42,844 nt of DNA from DATAEK01 sp036258055. GTDB taxonomy: Bacteria > Acidobacteriota > Vicinamibacteria > Vicinamibacterales > 2-12-FULL-66-21. Location: positions 1-42,844 of the forward strand of contig DATAEK010000355.1 of the NCBI GenBank assembly GCA_036258055.1, written 5' to 3'. The notes beneath the pieces are model-generated. The model was given only the letters and a program-made list of their open reading frames with translations. It was not told where the DNA came from and did not search any database. Numbering within the stretch: position 1 is the stretch's first letter; every line of letters begins with the position of its first letter. Below, piece by piece: positions 24,584-32,796 of this stretch. A program made the translations under genes and the position numbers.

Positions 24584-25855
24584 ATGCCGTCTTCCTTCGC
24601 CGATGCCTGTGACGCCGTCGAGAGGGCTCTCGGACTTCGCCCGGACATCGTTCGCGACGGGTCACGCACGGCCCAATGCCGGCCGGCGCTCCTCCGCCTG
24701 CGAAAAGCAATGCAGATCAACGCGTGGGAGGCGGGTGCGCGCACGGCCAACCTCGCGCCGATCGTTTCGGCCTACGACGCGCGCACGACCGGGGAAGGAT
24801 TCCACGTGCTGCGCGACTGGGACGGCCGAGCCGACGCCGTCCTCGCGGACACCATCCCCATCGACGTTCTGAACTACCTGATCGCGCAGCGGGGTGACGA
24901 AGCGACGAATGCGACCGCGATCGCGATCCTGCTCGACTACTACTTCTTCTACGTGCTGGTGCTGCTCTCGGTGAGGATCTGGGACGAACGCCACCCGGAC
25001 GCGAGTCTCGATCGCGTGAACGACCTGCTCGAACGGTTGCAGGGACCGGATGGCAGCGGCCATCGCTTTGCCGGGGACGCGGCGACGCTCCTTCTCCTGG
25101 CCGGCTCGCACTACGAGCTCACGGCTACTGCGTACGATCGATTGCTCGACAAAGTCAGAGAACTGGCACTGCGGCATCAGCGGGCGGTTGCGTTCAGCCA
25201 CGCGACGAGCCTGGGAAGTCACCTGCGGTTCGGGTTCGAAGCTACCTACGGCCGCGACGTCGGGGCCATGCGAGCCGACAACGTGCCCGACTATCCGTGG
25301 CTCTGTTTCGCGCTCGTCACGCTGGTGCGTGAGTACACGGCACTGCATGACGCTGGCACGATCGATCGGCGGCGGGCAATCGTCGTCGAAGCCATCATCA
25401 ACGGACTCTCGCCGGATCCGGGCGCCTTTCTGAGCGATCCAGTACCCGCCGCGCTCGCCAGCTGCGTAGCGGAACGTGAGGAACTTCGCGATGCGCTACG
25501 CCGGCACCGCGACGATCTGTTGTCAGAAGCCGAGCGTCATCGTCCGGCGGATCGCACGTATTCGCCGCTTTCCTTCTACTTCAACTTCTCGCACAACGTC
25601 GTCAAGGGCACGGTCGTCGATGCGCTGCTCTGGGGCGAACCCCGGATGGTCTCGCTGAACGACCTGCTCTCGGGCGTACCCCGGAGCGGCGACGAGGACG
25701 CGGCGAAACAAGCACTCGCGGAAACGCTGATGACCTACGCACGCGCGCATCCGCACACGATCCGCGGACGCGCCACACCGGTCATCGTCTACGACCCGGC
25801 ATCGGGCCGCCAGGCGTTCGGCGGAGTGATGCGGATGCTCGGCAACACCCGGTAG
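24584..25855 (+). CDS. Conserved-looking protein of unknown function, 423 residues
   Basis: No family is recognised with confidence. The protein is soluble, mostly alpha-helical and acidic/basic mixed. It has a hydrophobic helix at about 100-130 (ATAIAILLDYYFFYVLVLLSVRIWDERHP) that could be buried or membrane-associated. Distinctive stretches include HQRAVAFSHATSLGSHLRFG, DNVPDYPWLCFALVTLVREY and the C-terminal SFYFNFSHNVVKGTVVDALL followed by a short Pro/Gly-containing end. There is no signal peptide and no Walker or metal motif. Codon usage matches the neighbours, and the frame is clean and long, so it is a real gene. It is divergent from the winged-helix gene with 44 bp between the starts. 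Confidence 0.75.
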   Translation: MPSSFADACDAVERALGLRPDIVRDGSRTAQCRPALLRLRKAMQINAWEAGARTANLAPIVSAYDARTTGEGFHVLRDWDGRADAVLADTIPIDVLNYLIAQRGDEATNATAIAILLDYYFFYVLVLLSVRIWDERHPDASLDRVNDLLERLQGPDGSGHRFAGDAATLLLLAGSHYELTATAYDRLLDKVRELALRHQRAVAFSHATSLGSHLRFGFEATYGRDVGAMRADNVPDYPWLCFALVTLVREYTALHDAGTIDRRRAIVVEAIINGLSPDPGAFLSDPVPAALASCVAEREELRDALRRHRDDLLSEAERHRPADRTYSPLSFYFNFSHNVVKGTVVDALLWGEPRMVSLNDLLSGVPRSGDEDAAKQALAETLMTYARAHPHTIRGRATPVIVYDPASGRQAFGGVMRMLGNTR

Positions 25856-25860
25856 CTACG

Positions 25861-25876
25861 GACCCTCTCCAGGGTC
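25861..25876. repeat. Short perfect hairpin at a convergent junction
   Basis: GACCCT and AGGGTC form a perfect 6-bp stem around CTCC, six bases after the stop of the 423-residue gene. No T-run follows. It may be a weak terminator between this gene and the convergent DUF5695 gene. Confidence 0.3.
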
Positions 25877-25931
25877 GACGGGTTCTAACAGGAGACGAGG
25901 AGGTCAGGAGAAATTGTTGAGAAACTCGCAT

Positions 25932-28900
25932 TTACCGCACAGCCCGGGCGATCGTGACCTGCGTAGTTGCCCCGTCGCCGACGGGCAAGACGACCCTGGT
26001 TTCCTTGTCACTGCCTCGCACAGTCGCGACGGTCTTCCGATCGACACTCACGGTGAACTCGCCGGCCGGGAGACCTGCGACCCTCAAGCCGGTCTCGTGC
26101 GCTCCACCCGTCCGGTTTTCGAGGGTGAATTGAACCCGTGAGAGGTCGTCGGCAAAGACAATCGGTTGCTCCTTCGCGTAGCCGTCGTGGTCGAGCATCA
26201 TGTGCAGGCGCTGCGCGTCGCGGACGACGTGGAATCTGACGCGGAGGCCATCGCGAGGGATGACGCGCACGGCGTTCCCGCTGCGGGTGAGTACACCGCC
26301 GTACGCAATCTCGCCGAAGATCGGATCCCGCGCGACGATGGTTGCGTGAGTGCGAAGGGCAGCGCAGTAGCCCACATCTTCTTCTGCGCTGTAGTACCAG
26401 GCGCCGCGTGGCATGACTTTCCCGATCCAGCCTCGACCCGTGGCCTCCGGGATGAAGCCGCCGCCGGTCGCCCCGTCGTTGTTCCTGCCGGGGAACCAGT
26501 AACCGTAGCCACTGCGCTCCGTCCCTGAGTTCACGAGCGCCCAGGAGCTCAGCGAGGACGCGTAGCCGAGGCGCAGATAATCGGTGGGATCCTTGGCGAA
26601 GTGGAGCCCGTAGTCGAGGATCGACCAGCCACCCATCTGCGACATGTAGCTCAGGAGGTAGGACAGCGAGCCGCGGTAATCGCTTCCGAGCTGGTAGTAC
26701 GTCGTCTCGAGCCATCCGCGATCCGACATGTTGAGCAGGAGCTGAAAGTTCATGAACTTCAGAGCCGCGTCGTACGACACGCGGCGTTCGAAGGCGTCAG
26801 CTGGTAAATCGGCGGCAGGCGGTGTGCCGGCGTCCGGGGCATGTGTCATCGCGTACTTCGCGAATGCGCCGGTCGACTCGAAGCCGGTCGAGTCGAATGC
26901 GAACTCTGACCCGTACAGATTCGGTGTGCGATTGACGAAGCGATCGACCTTGCCTTCCCAGTAGCCGCGCAGCGTCGAGGCCCACTCTTTCTTTCCCGTG
27001 TCCTCGAGGGTCTGAATCAACTCCGGGATGAACGCTTCGTTCATCGTACCGACCGCGTCGGCCGACCATTTCTCGATCGCCATCGGCACCGTCCAGTAAG
27101 CGACGGCGGTCCGATAGGCGCGTTCGAGATACTGATCGGCGTTCAGGTACTTGACCTTGTCGGGATAGAACCTCGCGATGTCATACATCCGGTAGTAGAG
27201 CATCACGATGTGCGGGTAGTCGTAGATGCGCCACAGGTGCGCCTGACCGTTGCGGCCTTCGTCCGGGCTCGAGCGGTTCACCTTCCAGTTGGGAATGCCG
27301 TAGATGGCGTACGGATACCTCTCCGCCTCCGTCATCTGCATCCCGCCCCAGAGATACTTGCTGATGTAGAGCTCGAGGCTCTCGATCTCCGACTGGTTCG
27401 GAAAGAACACGTTCTTGGACGCGAGGTACGCCGGCCGCGCATTGCCCGCATCATCGTTCGCATCGGTCAACCATGCGGACAGGCCGTCGCGATCCTCGGG
27501 GCTTCGGAGGAGCTCGTTCTTCTGATCCCAGTCGCTGTACACGCCGACATACCATTTCGACGGATCCTTGTGCTGGTGATGGCTGACGAGAAACGCCGCG
27601 CGCTTCTGGATCATGGTCTCGAGCGGCTCGGTCACGAAGAATTCGAGCGAGGTCCAGTGCCCGTCTCCGTATCGCACCTTCAGCAGGTTCTCGCCCAGGC
27701 GCGAGAACCGGACGCGGTAGACCCTGGCTTCGTTCTTGTCTCCGACCAGATTGATCGTCGTCTCACCCGGATGTTCGGCCTCGACGGTCTCGATGCGGTT
27801 CTTCGTGCGCAACGAGATCAAAGCGTCGAGGTCCGTGGGCACAACCATTCCTGGTGCCACGACCGTGTCGAACTTCCCTTCTTTGAAGAGCGCGTCGCGG
27901 ACGCCGGCGACGTCTTTGACCCACTGGAATCTGAATCTGTAGGTCGCGGTCGATCCAGCGGCGCCTTTCGGCGCGAGCTCGAGGTTCGTCGTCGGCAGCC
28001 GCCACGTTCCGCCGCCGGCGATCGCCACGGCGCTGGCGCCCTTCGCGTGGATGTACGGAGTGAAGGCACCGGCGGAGTTGTCCGAGTACTCGAACCTGGT
28101 CTTCTCCATTGGCGTCATCAACAGGTATGGACCGTCGCCGCCGGCGCGTTGCCAGTAGACCCACGACCCGTGACCCGCAACGAGCGCATGACGCAGGAGC
28201 TTGCGCGTGTAGATCTCGCCTCTCGCCCCCGTGCGTTCGGCAAACGGCAGCGGCACCGCCAGGTCGCCGATTTCGACCGGACGGGTGCCGGAGTTGGCAA
28301 GCGTAATCGTCCAGTCGAGAGCCTCGCCATCGAGGGTGAACGTCTCGCGAACCGAGAGGTCGTCGGACGGCACGAGGGTCGGTTCCGGTCCCACACGCCA
28401 TTCGGCGAGGCCGACCGTTGATTCGGGGTCAATCGTGACCTCGACGCGCATGGCGAGCGTCTTCACCGGCGTGAATTCAAGTACCGTGAACACATTCGGT
28501 GACACGCCGTACGGGCCCCTGGCGACCACTTCCTTCCACTGCCACCCGTCCTGATACAGCAGCCGCCAGGACTTGGGTGGTCCGGTCACGCCGTCCGAAG
28601 GTCCGGACGTCCAGAACACCTCGACTCGCGACACTTCCTCCTCGGTGGGAAACGTGTATTGCACCCACTGCGTCGGCCCGCGTGACCCCGACCACGTGAA
28701 CACTGGAATCGCAGCTGCGGTGACCTGGGCACCGCCAGGACCACCGCCGCGGCCGCCGCCTGCGCGACCGGCCGGAGCGGAGACTGCCGGGACCTGGCCA
28801 TCGTTCAATCCGCGAAGCCCGGCGACACCTACCGCCGCACCCGGTGTGCTCCGCGACGCCAGCGATCGCGTCAGCGCGCCGAGCGTGAAGCCGATCGTCT

Positions 28901-29174
28901 GACTCTGACCCGGCGTGGTCGTCAGCAGCAGCTGCTGCAGCTCGCGCCAGTCGCCGTTGCGCGTCGTCCGGTATCGAATCAGCAGCCGGCCAAGCGCATC
29001 GTTGGCGGCGATGTAGTCGGTATCGTGAACGTCGTTCACGCGTTTGAGGCTGCGCACACCGCCCGCGTCGTACTGGATCCGGAAGGCGTGGTTCACGAGA
29101 TCGTCTCCGGCGGCGCTCAGCGGCGGAACGAGCCAGAGCGTGAGCAAGACCGCAAAACCACGAAGACGATTCAT
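25932..29174 (-). CDS. Large secreted DUF5695 protein with discoidin-like domain
   Basis: This is a 1080-residue secreted protein. The signal peptide (1-22, RGFAVLLTLWLVPPLSAAG) is followed by a beta-rich start and a Gly/Ala-rich linker (about 110-150). A discoidin (F5/8 type C)-like sandwich follows at about 150-270 (TQWVQYTFPTEEEVSRVEVFW ... WRLLYQDGWQWKEV). The bulk matches DUF5695, thought to be carbohydrate-active with an (alpha/alpha)6 barrel: MQMTEAERYPYAIYGIPNW, YWTVPMAIEKWSADAVGTMN and GWSILDYGLHFAKDPTDYLR are visible, with a C-terminal beta domain. It may bind and process a polysaccharide, but catalytic residues are not established. ATG 29174 has GGAGCG upstream. It is divergent from the aquaporin gene. 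Confidence 0.85.
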   Translation of the reverse strand: MNRLRGFAVLLTLWLVPPLSAAGDDLVNHAFRIQYDAGGVRSLKRVNDVHDTDYIAANDALGRLLIRYRTTRNGDWRELQQLLLTTTPGQSQTIGFTLGALTRSLASRSTPGAAVGVAGLRGLNDGQVPAVSAPAGRAGGGRGGGPGGAQVTAAAIPVFTWSGSRGPTQWVQYTFPTEEEVSRVEVFWTSGPSDGVTGPPKSWRLLYQDGWQWKEVVARGPYGVSPNVFTVLEFTPVKTLAMRVEVTIDPESTVGLAEWRVGPEPTLVPSDDLSVRETFTLDGEALDWTITLANSGTRPVEIGDLAVPLPFAERTGARGEIYTRKLLRHALVAGHGSWVYWQRAGGDGPYLLMTPMEKTRFEYSDNSAGAFTPYIHAKGASAVAIAGGGTWRLPTTNLELAPKGAAGSTATYRFRFQWVKDVAGVRDALFKEGKFDTVVAPGMVVPTDLDALISLRTKNRIETVEAEHPGETTINLVGDKNEARVYRVRFSRLGENLLKVRYGDGHWTSLEFFVTEPLETMIQKRAAFLVSHHQHKDPSKWYVGVYSDWDQKNELLRSPEDRDGLSAWLTDANDDAGNARPAYLASKNVFFPNQSEIESLELYISKYLWGGMQMTEAERYPYAIYGIPNWKVNRSSPDEGRNGQAHLWRIYDYPHIVMLYYRMYDIARFYPDKVKYLNADQYLERAYRTAVAYWTVPMAIEKWSADAVGTMNEAFIPELIQTLEDTGKKEWASTLRGYWEGKVDRFVNRTPNLYGSEFAFDSTGFESTGAFAKYAMTHAPDAGTPPAADLPADAFERRVSYDAALKFMNFQLLLNMSDRGWLETTYYQLGSDYRGSLSYLLSYMSQMGGWSILDYGLHFAKDPTDYLRLGYASSLSSWALVNSGTERSGYGYWFPGRNNDGATGGGFIPEATGRGWIGKVMPRGAWYYSAEEDVGYCAALRTHATIVARDPIFGEIAYGGVLTRSGNAVRVIPRDGLRVRFHVVRDAQRLHMMLDHDGYAKEQPIVFADDLSRVQFTLENRTGGAHETGLRVAGLPAGEFTVSVDRKTVATVRGSDKETRVVLPVGDGATTQVTIARAVR

Positions 29175-29219
29175 CGGCGCTCCATGAAAGACCTCAGGAT
29201 AAACACGAGTGGCATGAAT

Positions 29220-29243
29220 AGCTCAATAACAATTGCTTGAGCT
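29220..29243. promoter_or_regulatory. Inverted repeat in divergent promoter region
   Basis: AGCTCAA (29220-29226) and TTGAGCT (29237-29243) form a perfect 7-bp inverted repeat with a 10-bp AT-rich spacer. It lies about 50 bp upstream of the DUF5695 start and 130 bp upstream of the aquaporin start. The spacing of its halves fits a dimeric regulator, but the protein is unknown. Confidence 0.35.
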
Positions 29244-29373
29244 CTGTCCCGGATCGACACAGATGCTGACCTCGCGATAGAGTTACGACGCTTTGCGCTG
29301 AGCGAGCGTCGAAGCGGACCCTGGGGCAGGTCGCTCCGCTGGAATGTCTTGTCGAAGGAAAGGACCCAGGCCC

Positions 29374-30000
29374 ATGAACAAATACCTGACCGAGTTCATC
29401 GGAACATTTTTCCTCGTGCTGACGATCGGCTGTACCGTGATTCCCGGCGCTGCTGGTGTGATTCCCCCGCTCGCCATCGGTTCCGCATTGATGGTCATGA
29501 TTTTCGCGGGAGGGCACGTGTCAGGGGCTCACTACAACCCTGCGGTGACCCTTGGCGTCTGGCTGCGCGGAAAATGCTCGACCGCGGACGTCCTTCCCTA
29601 TTGGGTAGCGCAGGTGGTCGCGGCAATTGCGGCGTCGGTCACGGCGATGTTCCTGGTCGGGTCCTCGAGTGCCGTCCCGTTAATCCCGGTCGTCGGCCGG
29701 GCGTTCCTGGCGGAGTTCCTGTTTACGTTTGCACTGGTCTACGTCGTGTTGAACACCGCGACCGCGAAGGGCACATCGGGGAACTCGTTCTACGGCCTGG
29801 CGATCGGGTTCACGGTCCTGACGGGCGCCTTCGCCGTTGGTGGCGTGTCGGGCGGGGCCTTCAATCCCGCCGTGGCCGTCGGCCTGGCGGTCATGGGTCT
29901 GGTCTCGACAACGTCCATCTGGATCCACATCGTGGCCGATCTGGCAGGAGCGGCAGCCGCCGCGATGGTGTTCAAGACAATCAATCCGGACGATAAGTAG
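29374..30000 (+). CDS. MIP/aquaporin-family channel
   Basis: This is a 208-residue six-helix channel of the major intrinsic protein family, which passes water, glycerol or small neutral solutes through the inner membrane. Both half-helix motifs are present: HYNPAVTLG (NPA at 55-57) and AFNPAVAVG (NPA at 164-166). The residue after the second NPA is Val167 rather than the Arg that normally forms the aromatic/arginine filter (NPAR), so the pore should be wider or less selective. At 208 residues it is shorter than AqpZ or GlpF. ATG 29374 begins the first helix; an upstream in-frame ATG at 29344 would add 10 residues. It is followed by the AraC-type gene after 72 bp. Confidence 0.9.
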   Translation: MNKYLTEFIGTFFLVLTIGCTVIPGAAGVIPPLAIGSALMVMIFAGGHVSGAHYNPAVTLGVWLRGKCSTADVLPYWVAQVVAAIAASVTAMFLVGSSSAVPLIPVVGRAFLAEFLFTFALVYVVLNTATAKGTSGNSFYGLAIGFTVLTGAFAVGGVSGGAFNPAVAVGLAVMGLVSTTSIWIHIVADLAGAAAAAMVFKTINPDDK

Positions 30001-30072
30001 CGGCTCGTCCCACGCAGGATCATCGCCACGAGTTGTTGACTCGCAGCCGAAGACACGTCATCTTCCTCGGTG

Positions 30073-30951
30073 ATGCGCTACATCGAGGCCGTCCCCTCTC
30101 CCGCCATCCGGCCGTACGTGGAGTGCTTGTGGGCGCTCGACGGCTGGACACGGGGCGGGGCTCTCGATCCTGTGCTGCCCGACGGTCACCCCGAGATCAT
30201 CGTGCACAGTGGCGATCCCTTTGCTTCGGTCGCACCGAGTGGCGTGCGTACGGTGCAGGCGCCCGTGCTCGTGGCCGGTCAGATGCGGCATGCCCTCGCG
30301 TTGACCGCGCTGGGCCACGCGCACGTCGCCGGCGCCCGCCTGCGACCCCACGGGCTCAAGGCTTTCTTCGGCGGATCCTGCGAAGACCTGACCGACCTCG
30401 TCGTCGATCTCGCGTCGATCGATCTGCAGCTCGCACGTCATCTGCTCGTCGACGTCGCGGCGCGGCCGACTCCGATGGAGCGGATGCACGCGCTCGATCG
30501 AGCACTTTGCCGGTGGGCCAACGGACAACGCATCGATCCTCTCGTTGGCCAGGCGTGCGAACTAGCGACGGCGCGCCGAGGTTTGACCCGGGTCTCATCG
30601 CTCGTGCGGGACGCAGGTCTGAGTGCCCGGCAATTCGAGCGTCGATTCGGGGCGCAGGTGGGCCTGTCGCCAAAGGCGTTTCTGCGGGTGGTGAGGTTTC
30701 AACAGGTGTTGAAAGCGATGGACGGCGGCGGGCCCACCGACTGGGCACGCCTCGCGGTTGAGCACGGGTTCTACGACCAGCCGCACTTCGTCAACGACTT
30801 CAAGGCGTTCACGGGACTCGCGCCAACCGAGTGGAACATCACCGACGACAGCCTGACTGCTGTTTTCAGCGTAGGCCGCGGCCGCGACAGGCTGAATCGC
30901 GTCGATGTCGGGTTTTTCCAAGACGCGCACCGGTCCGAATCGCTAGCCTGA
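30073..30951 (+). CDS. AraC-family transcriptional regulator (DUF6597 N-terminus)
   Basis: This is a 292-residue regulator. The N-terminal half (about 5-150) has the motifs of the DUF6597-type sensor domain: IRPYVECLWALDGW, VLPDGHPEIIVHSGDPF and HVAGARLRPHGLKAFFGGS. The C-terminal AraC double helix-turn-helix (about 185-285) includes SSLVRDAGLSARQFERRFGA, VGLSPKAFLRVVRFQ and the hallmark second motif HGFYDQPHFVNDFKAFTGLAPTEW. The ligand is unknown. The frame starts at GTG 30070 with ATG 30073 directly after; no clear Shine-Dalgarno sequence decides. A DUF6265 gene begins 17 bp after its stop, so it probably shares a transcript with the next two genes. Confidence 0.9.
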   Translation: MRYIEAVPSPAIRPYVECLWALDGWTRGGALDPVLPDGHPEIIVHSGDPFASVAPSGVRTVQAPVLVAGQMRHALALTALGHAHVAGARLRPHGLKAFFGGSCEDLTDLVVDLASIDLQLARHLLVDVAARPTPMERMHALDRALCRWANGQRIDPLVGQACELATARRGLTRVSSLVRDAGLSARQFERRFGAQVGLSPKAFLRVVRFQQVLKAMDGGGPTDWARLAVEHGFYDQPHFVNDFKAFTGLAPTEWNITDDSLTAVFSVGRGRDRLNRVDVGFFQDAHRSESLA

Positions 30952-30967
30952 AGCGCGAGGAGGAAGC

Positions 30968-31432
30968 ATGACACTTCAGGCTGGATGGATCCTGCTCGTC
31001 GCGCTGATCGCGCTCGGACAGGAGGCGCCCTCGAAGGCTCGAATCGAGGCGCTCGACTGGATCGCGGGCTGCTGGACGCTCGCATCGGGTCAGACGACGA
31101 TCGAGGAGCATTGGATGCGACCGTCCGGCGGCACCATGCTCGGCATGAGCCGCACCGTTCGCGGCGGAAAGACCACCGAATACGAATTCCTGCAGATTCG
31201 GGAAGGCGCGAACGGGCTTGAGTACGTGGCCAAACCGTCAGGGCAGACCGAGGCCACGTTCACCGTGAAGACGATCGAACCGGGCAACGTCGTGTTCGAG
31301 AACCCGACCCACGACTTCCCACAGCGGGTCATGTACAGGAAGACCGGGGACGCAACCGCGACCGCACGAATCGAGGGCACGCGGAACGGTCAACTGCGAG
31401 GCGTGGATTTTCCCTTCCATCGCTGCCAATGA
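30968..31432 (+). CDS. DUF6265 domain secreted protein
   Basis: This is a 154-residue protein with a short signal peptide (MTLQAGWILLVALIALGQ). One DUF6265 domain fills the rest: LDWIAGCWTLASGQTTIEEHW, GGTMLGMSRTVRGGKTTEYEFLQ-like strands and NPTHDFPQRVMYRK. The fold is expected to be a lipocalin-like beta barrel; the ligand is unknown. GAGGAGG lies 5-8 nt before the ATG. The stop overlaps the next ATG by 4 bp (31429-31432), so the two are translationally coupled. It is typically found next to AraC-type regulators, as here. Confidence 0.85.
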   Translation: MTLQAGWILLVALIALGQEAPSKARIEALDWIAGCWTLASGQTTIEEHWMRPSGGTMLGMSRTVRGGKTTEYEFLQIREGANGLEYVAKPSGQTEATFTVKTIEPGNVVFENPTHDFPQRVMYRKTGDATATARIEGTRNGQLRGVDFPFHRCQ

Positions 31433-32787
31433 TCCGCATCGCGCCGTGGATGCTGGCTGGGGCCGTCGCCATCGCGGCCTCGACGCCCGGCGATCCGCAA
31501 CCGCGACACGATTTCGATCCGATGCGCGGGTCACTGCGACGGCTGGCGCCCCAACCCGTCTATTCACGCAATCGCAACGACGCGTGGAATCTGGCGTTCT
31601 ATCTCCTTTTCACACGCACCGTTCGATCGCAACTCGTGACCCCGGGCGCGACGATGTTTGGCGGCATGGATGAGCGCCTCAGCCTGAGCGATCGCTACGT
31701 CACGCGGATCGAGGAAGGGGATCGCGCGGTCGATCCGCTCTATCCATCGTGGGCGTGGGTCAGCGCTGAGTTCGATGTCTCGCCGGATGGCTCGTGGCGG
31801 TTGCTCCGGGATCCACGGTTCGCGCAGTTTGCGGCGTCGTTGCGAGAGATTCAATGGTCCGCCTCGACGCGGTCCCCGCTGGCGCGCGCGCTGATGCAGG
31901 CGGACTTGTGGGCGGTCTACGACACGGTGTTTGCGACGACGCGCTTCGCGTCGGCGTATGACCGGACCGCCGACCCATCGCAGCTCTCGCAGCGTCGCGA
32001 GGAGCTCCTCGTCACGCTCGCCGCAACCATTCGCGCGCTTGCGCTCACCCGCATAGAGATCGCGGCACTTCCCGACAACTACGAGGCGGCGGCGCGGCTG
32101 GGCGCCGTGCCCGACCTACTCAATCCAGAGCAGGGCTGGATCGAGATTCAGTGGCTTCCACATCGGATGCACGACCGCGCGGTTCAGTTTCGACGCGCCG
32201 CACGCGTGTTTCTCAAGCCAGCTCGCCGGCCAGCAGACGAGGTCGCGTTTCTCAACCGCTTTCGGGATGAAACGGGCGCGCCACTCTCCGAGCTCGAGGC
32301 TACCGCGCTCGTCACCCAGAATCTGCTCGTGGCGAGTGACGGATCGGTCGTGCCGTCACCGATCACGTTCGACGTGCAGATCCGGCGCCTCAACGCCGGC
32401 GTCAACAGGCCAGCGCAGGTCACCGAGCACGAACTGAGCCGGAGACTCCTCCTCACCGAGCCCGCGTCGGGCGGCTTCGCCAGCCTTGATGAGAACGCAC
32501 CGGCCTATCTGCCAATGGCCGGGAACGATTTCCTGTTCGCAACACCGAGACGACCGAATGCCGACCCGATCCTGGGGACGCTGCGCGATCGCTGTGCCGC
32601 GTGCCACGGCGCAGGTTCCGGTTCACTCTTCACGTTCTCAGTGGCGCGCGGACCGGGGTGGCTCCCCCCACCCGTGCAAAGACTGGATGTATCGAAGAAC
32701 GTCCGCGCGCTGGCCGTGGCCGCTGATAAGTCGGTGCGGGATGATTTCAAGGCGCTTCAACGCGAGTGGTTCGCAAACGGCCGGTAG
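31429..32787 (+). CDS. Secreted protein with one c-type haem motif, unknown family
   Basis: This is a 452-residue protein with a signal peptide (1-18, IRIAPWMLAGAVAIAAS). Most of it (20-380) is not recognised: helical and rich in Arg/Glu, with features such as NDAWNLAFYLLFTRTVRSQL, MDERLSLSDRYVTRI and WIEIQWLPHRMHDRAVQFRR. Near the C-terminus, C389-A-A-C392-H393 is a CxxCH haem c attachment site followed by about 60 residues, too short for a full class I cytochrome domain unless the upstream part contributes the axial ligand. Periplasmic haem attachment fits the signal peptide. It overlaps the DUF6265 stop by ATGA and converges on the glycosyltransferase gene 9 bp away. Confidence 0.75.
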   Translation: MIRIAPWMLAGAVAIAASTPGDPQPRHDFDPMRGSLRRLAPQPVYSRNRNDAWNLAFYLLFTRTVRSQLVTPGATMFGGMDERLSLSDRYVTRIEEGDRAVDPLYPSWAWVSAEFDVSPDGSWRLLRDPRFAQFAASLREIQWSASTRSPLARALMQADLWAVYDTVFATTRFASAYDRTADPSQLSQRREELLVTLAATIRALALTRIEIAALPDNYEAAARLGAVPDLLNPEQGWIEIQWLPHRMHDRAVQFRRAARVFLKPARRPADEVAFLNRFRDETGAPLSELEATALVTQNLLVASDGSVVPSPITFDVQIRRLNAGVNRPAQVTEHELSRRLLLTEPASGGFASLDENAPAYLPMAGNDFLFATPRRPNADPILGTLRDRCAACHGAGSGSLFTFSVARGPGWLPPPVQRLDVSKNVRALAVAADKSVRDDFKALQREWFANGR

Positions 32788-32796
32788 ACAACGGCC

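Noticed and set aside
27210..28421. A 403-codon + strand frame opposite the DUF5695 gene
   Set aside because: Shadow frame with no recognisable motif or start signal.
29286..29311. Inverted repeat CGACGCT/AGCGTCG upstream of the aquaporin gene
   Set aside because: Short GC-rich palindromes are expected by chance here; it has no T-run and no clear link to a start or stop.
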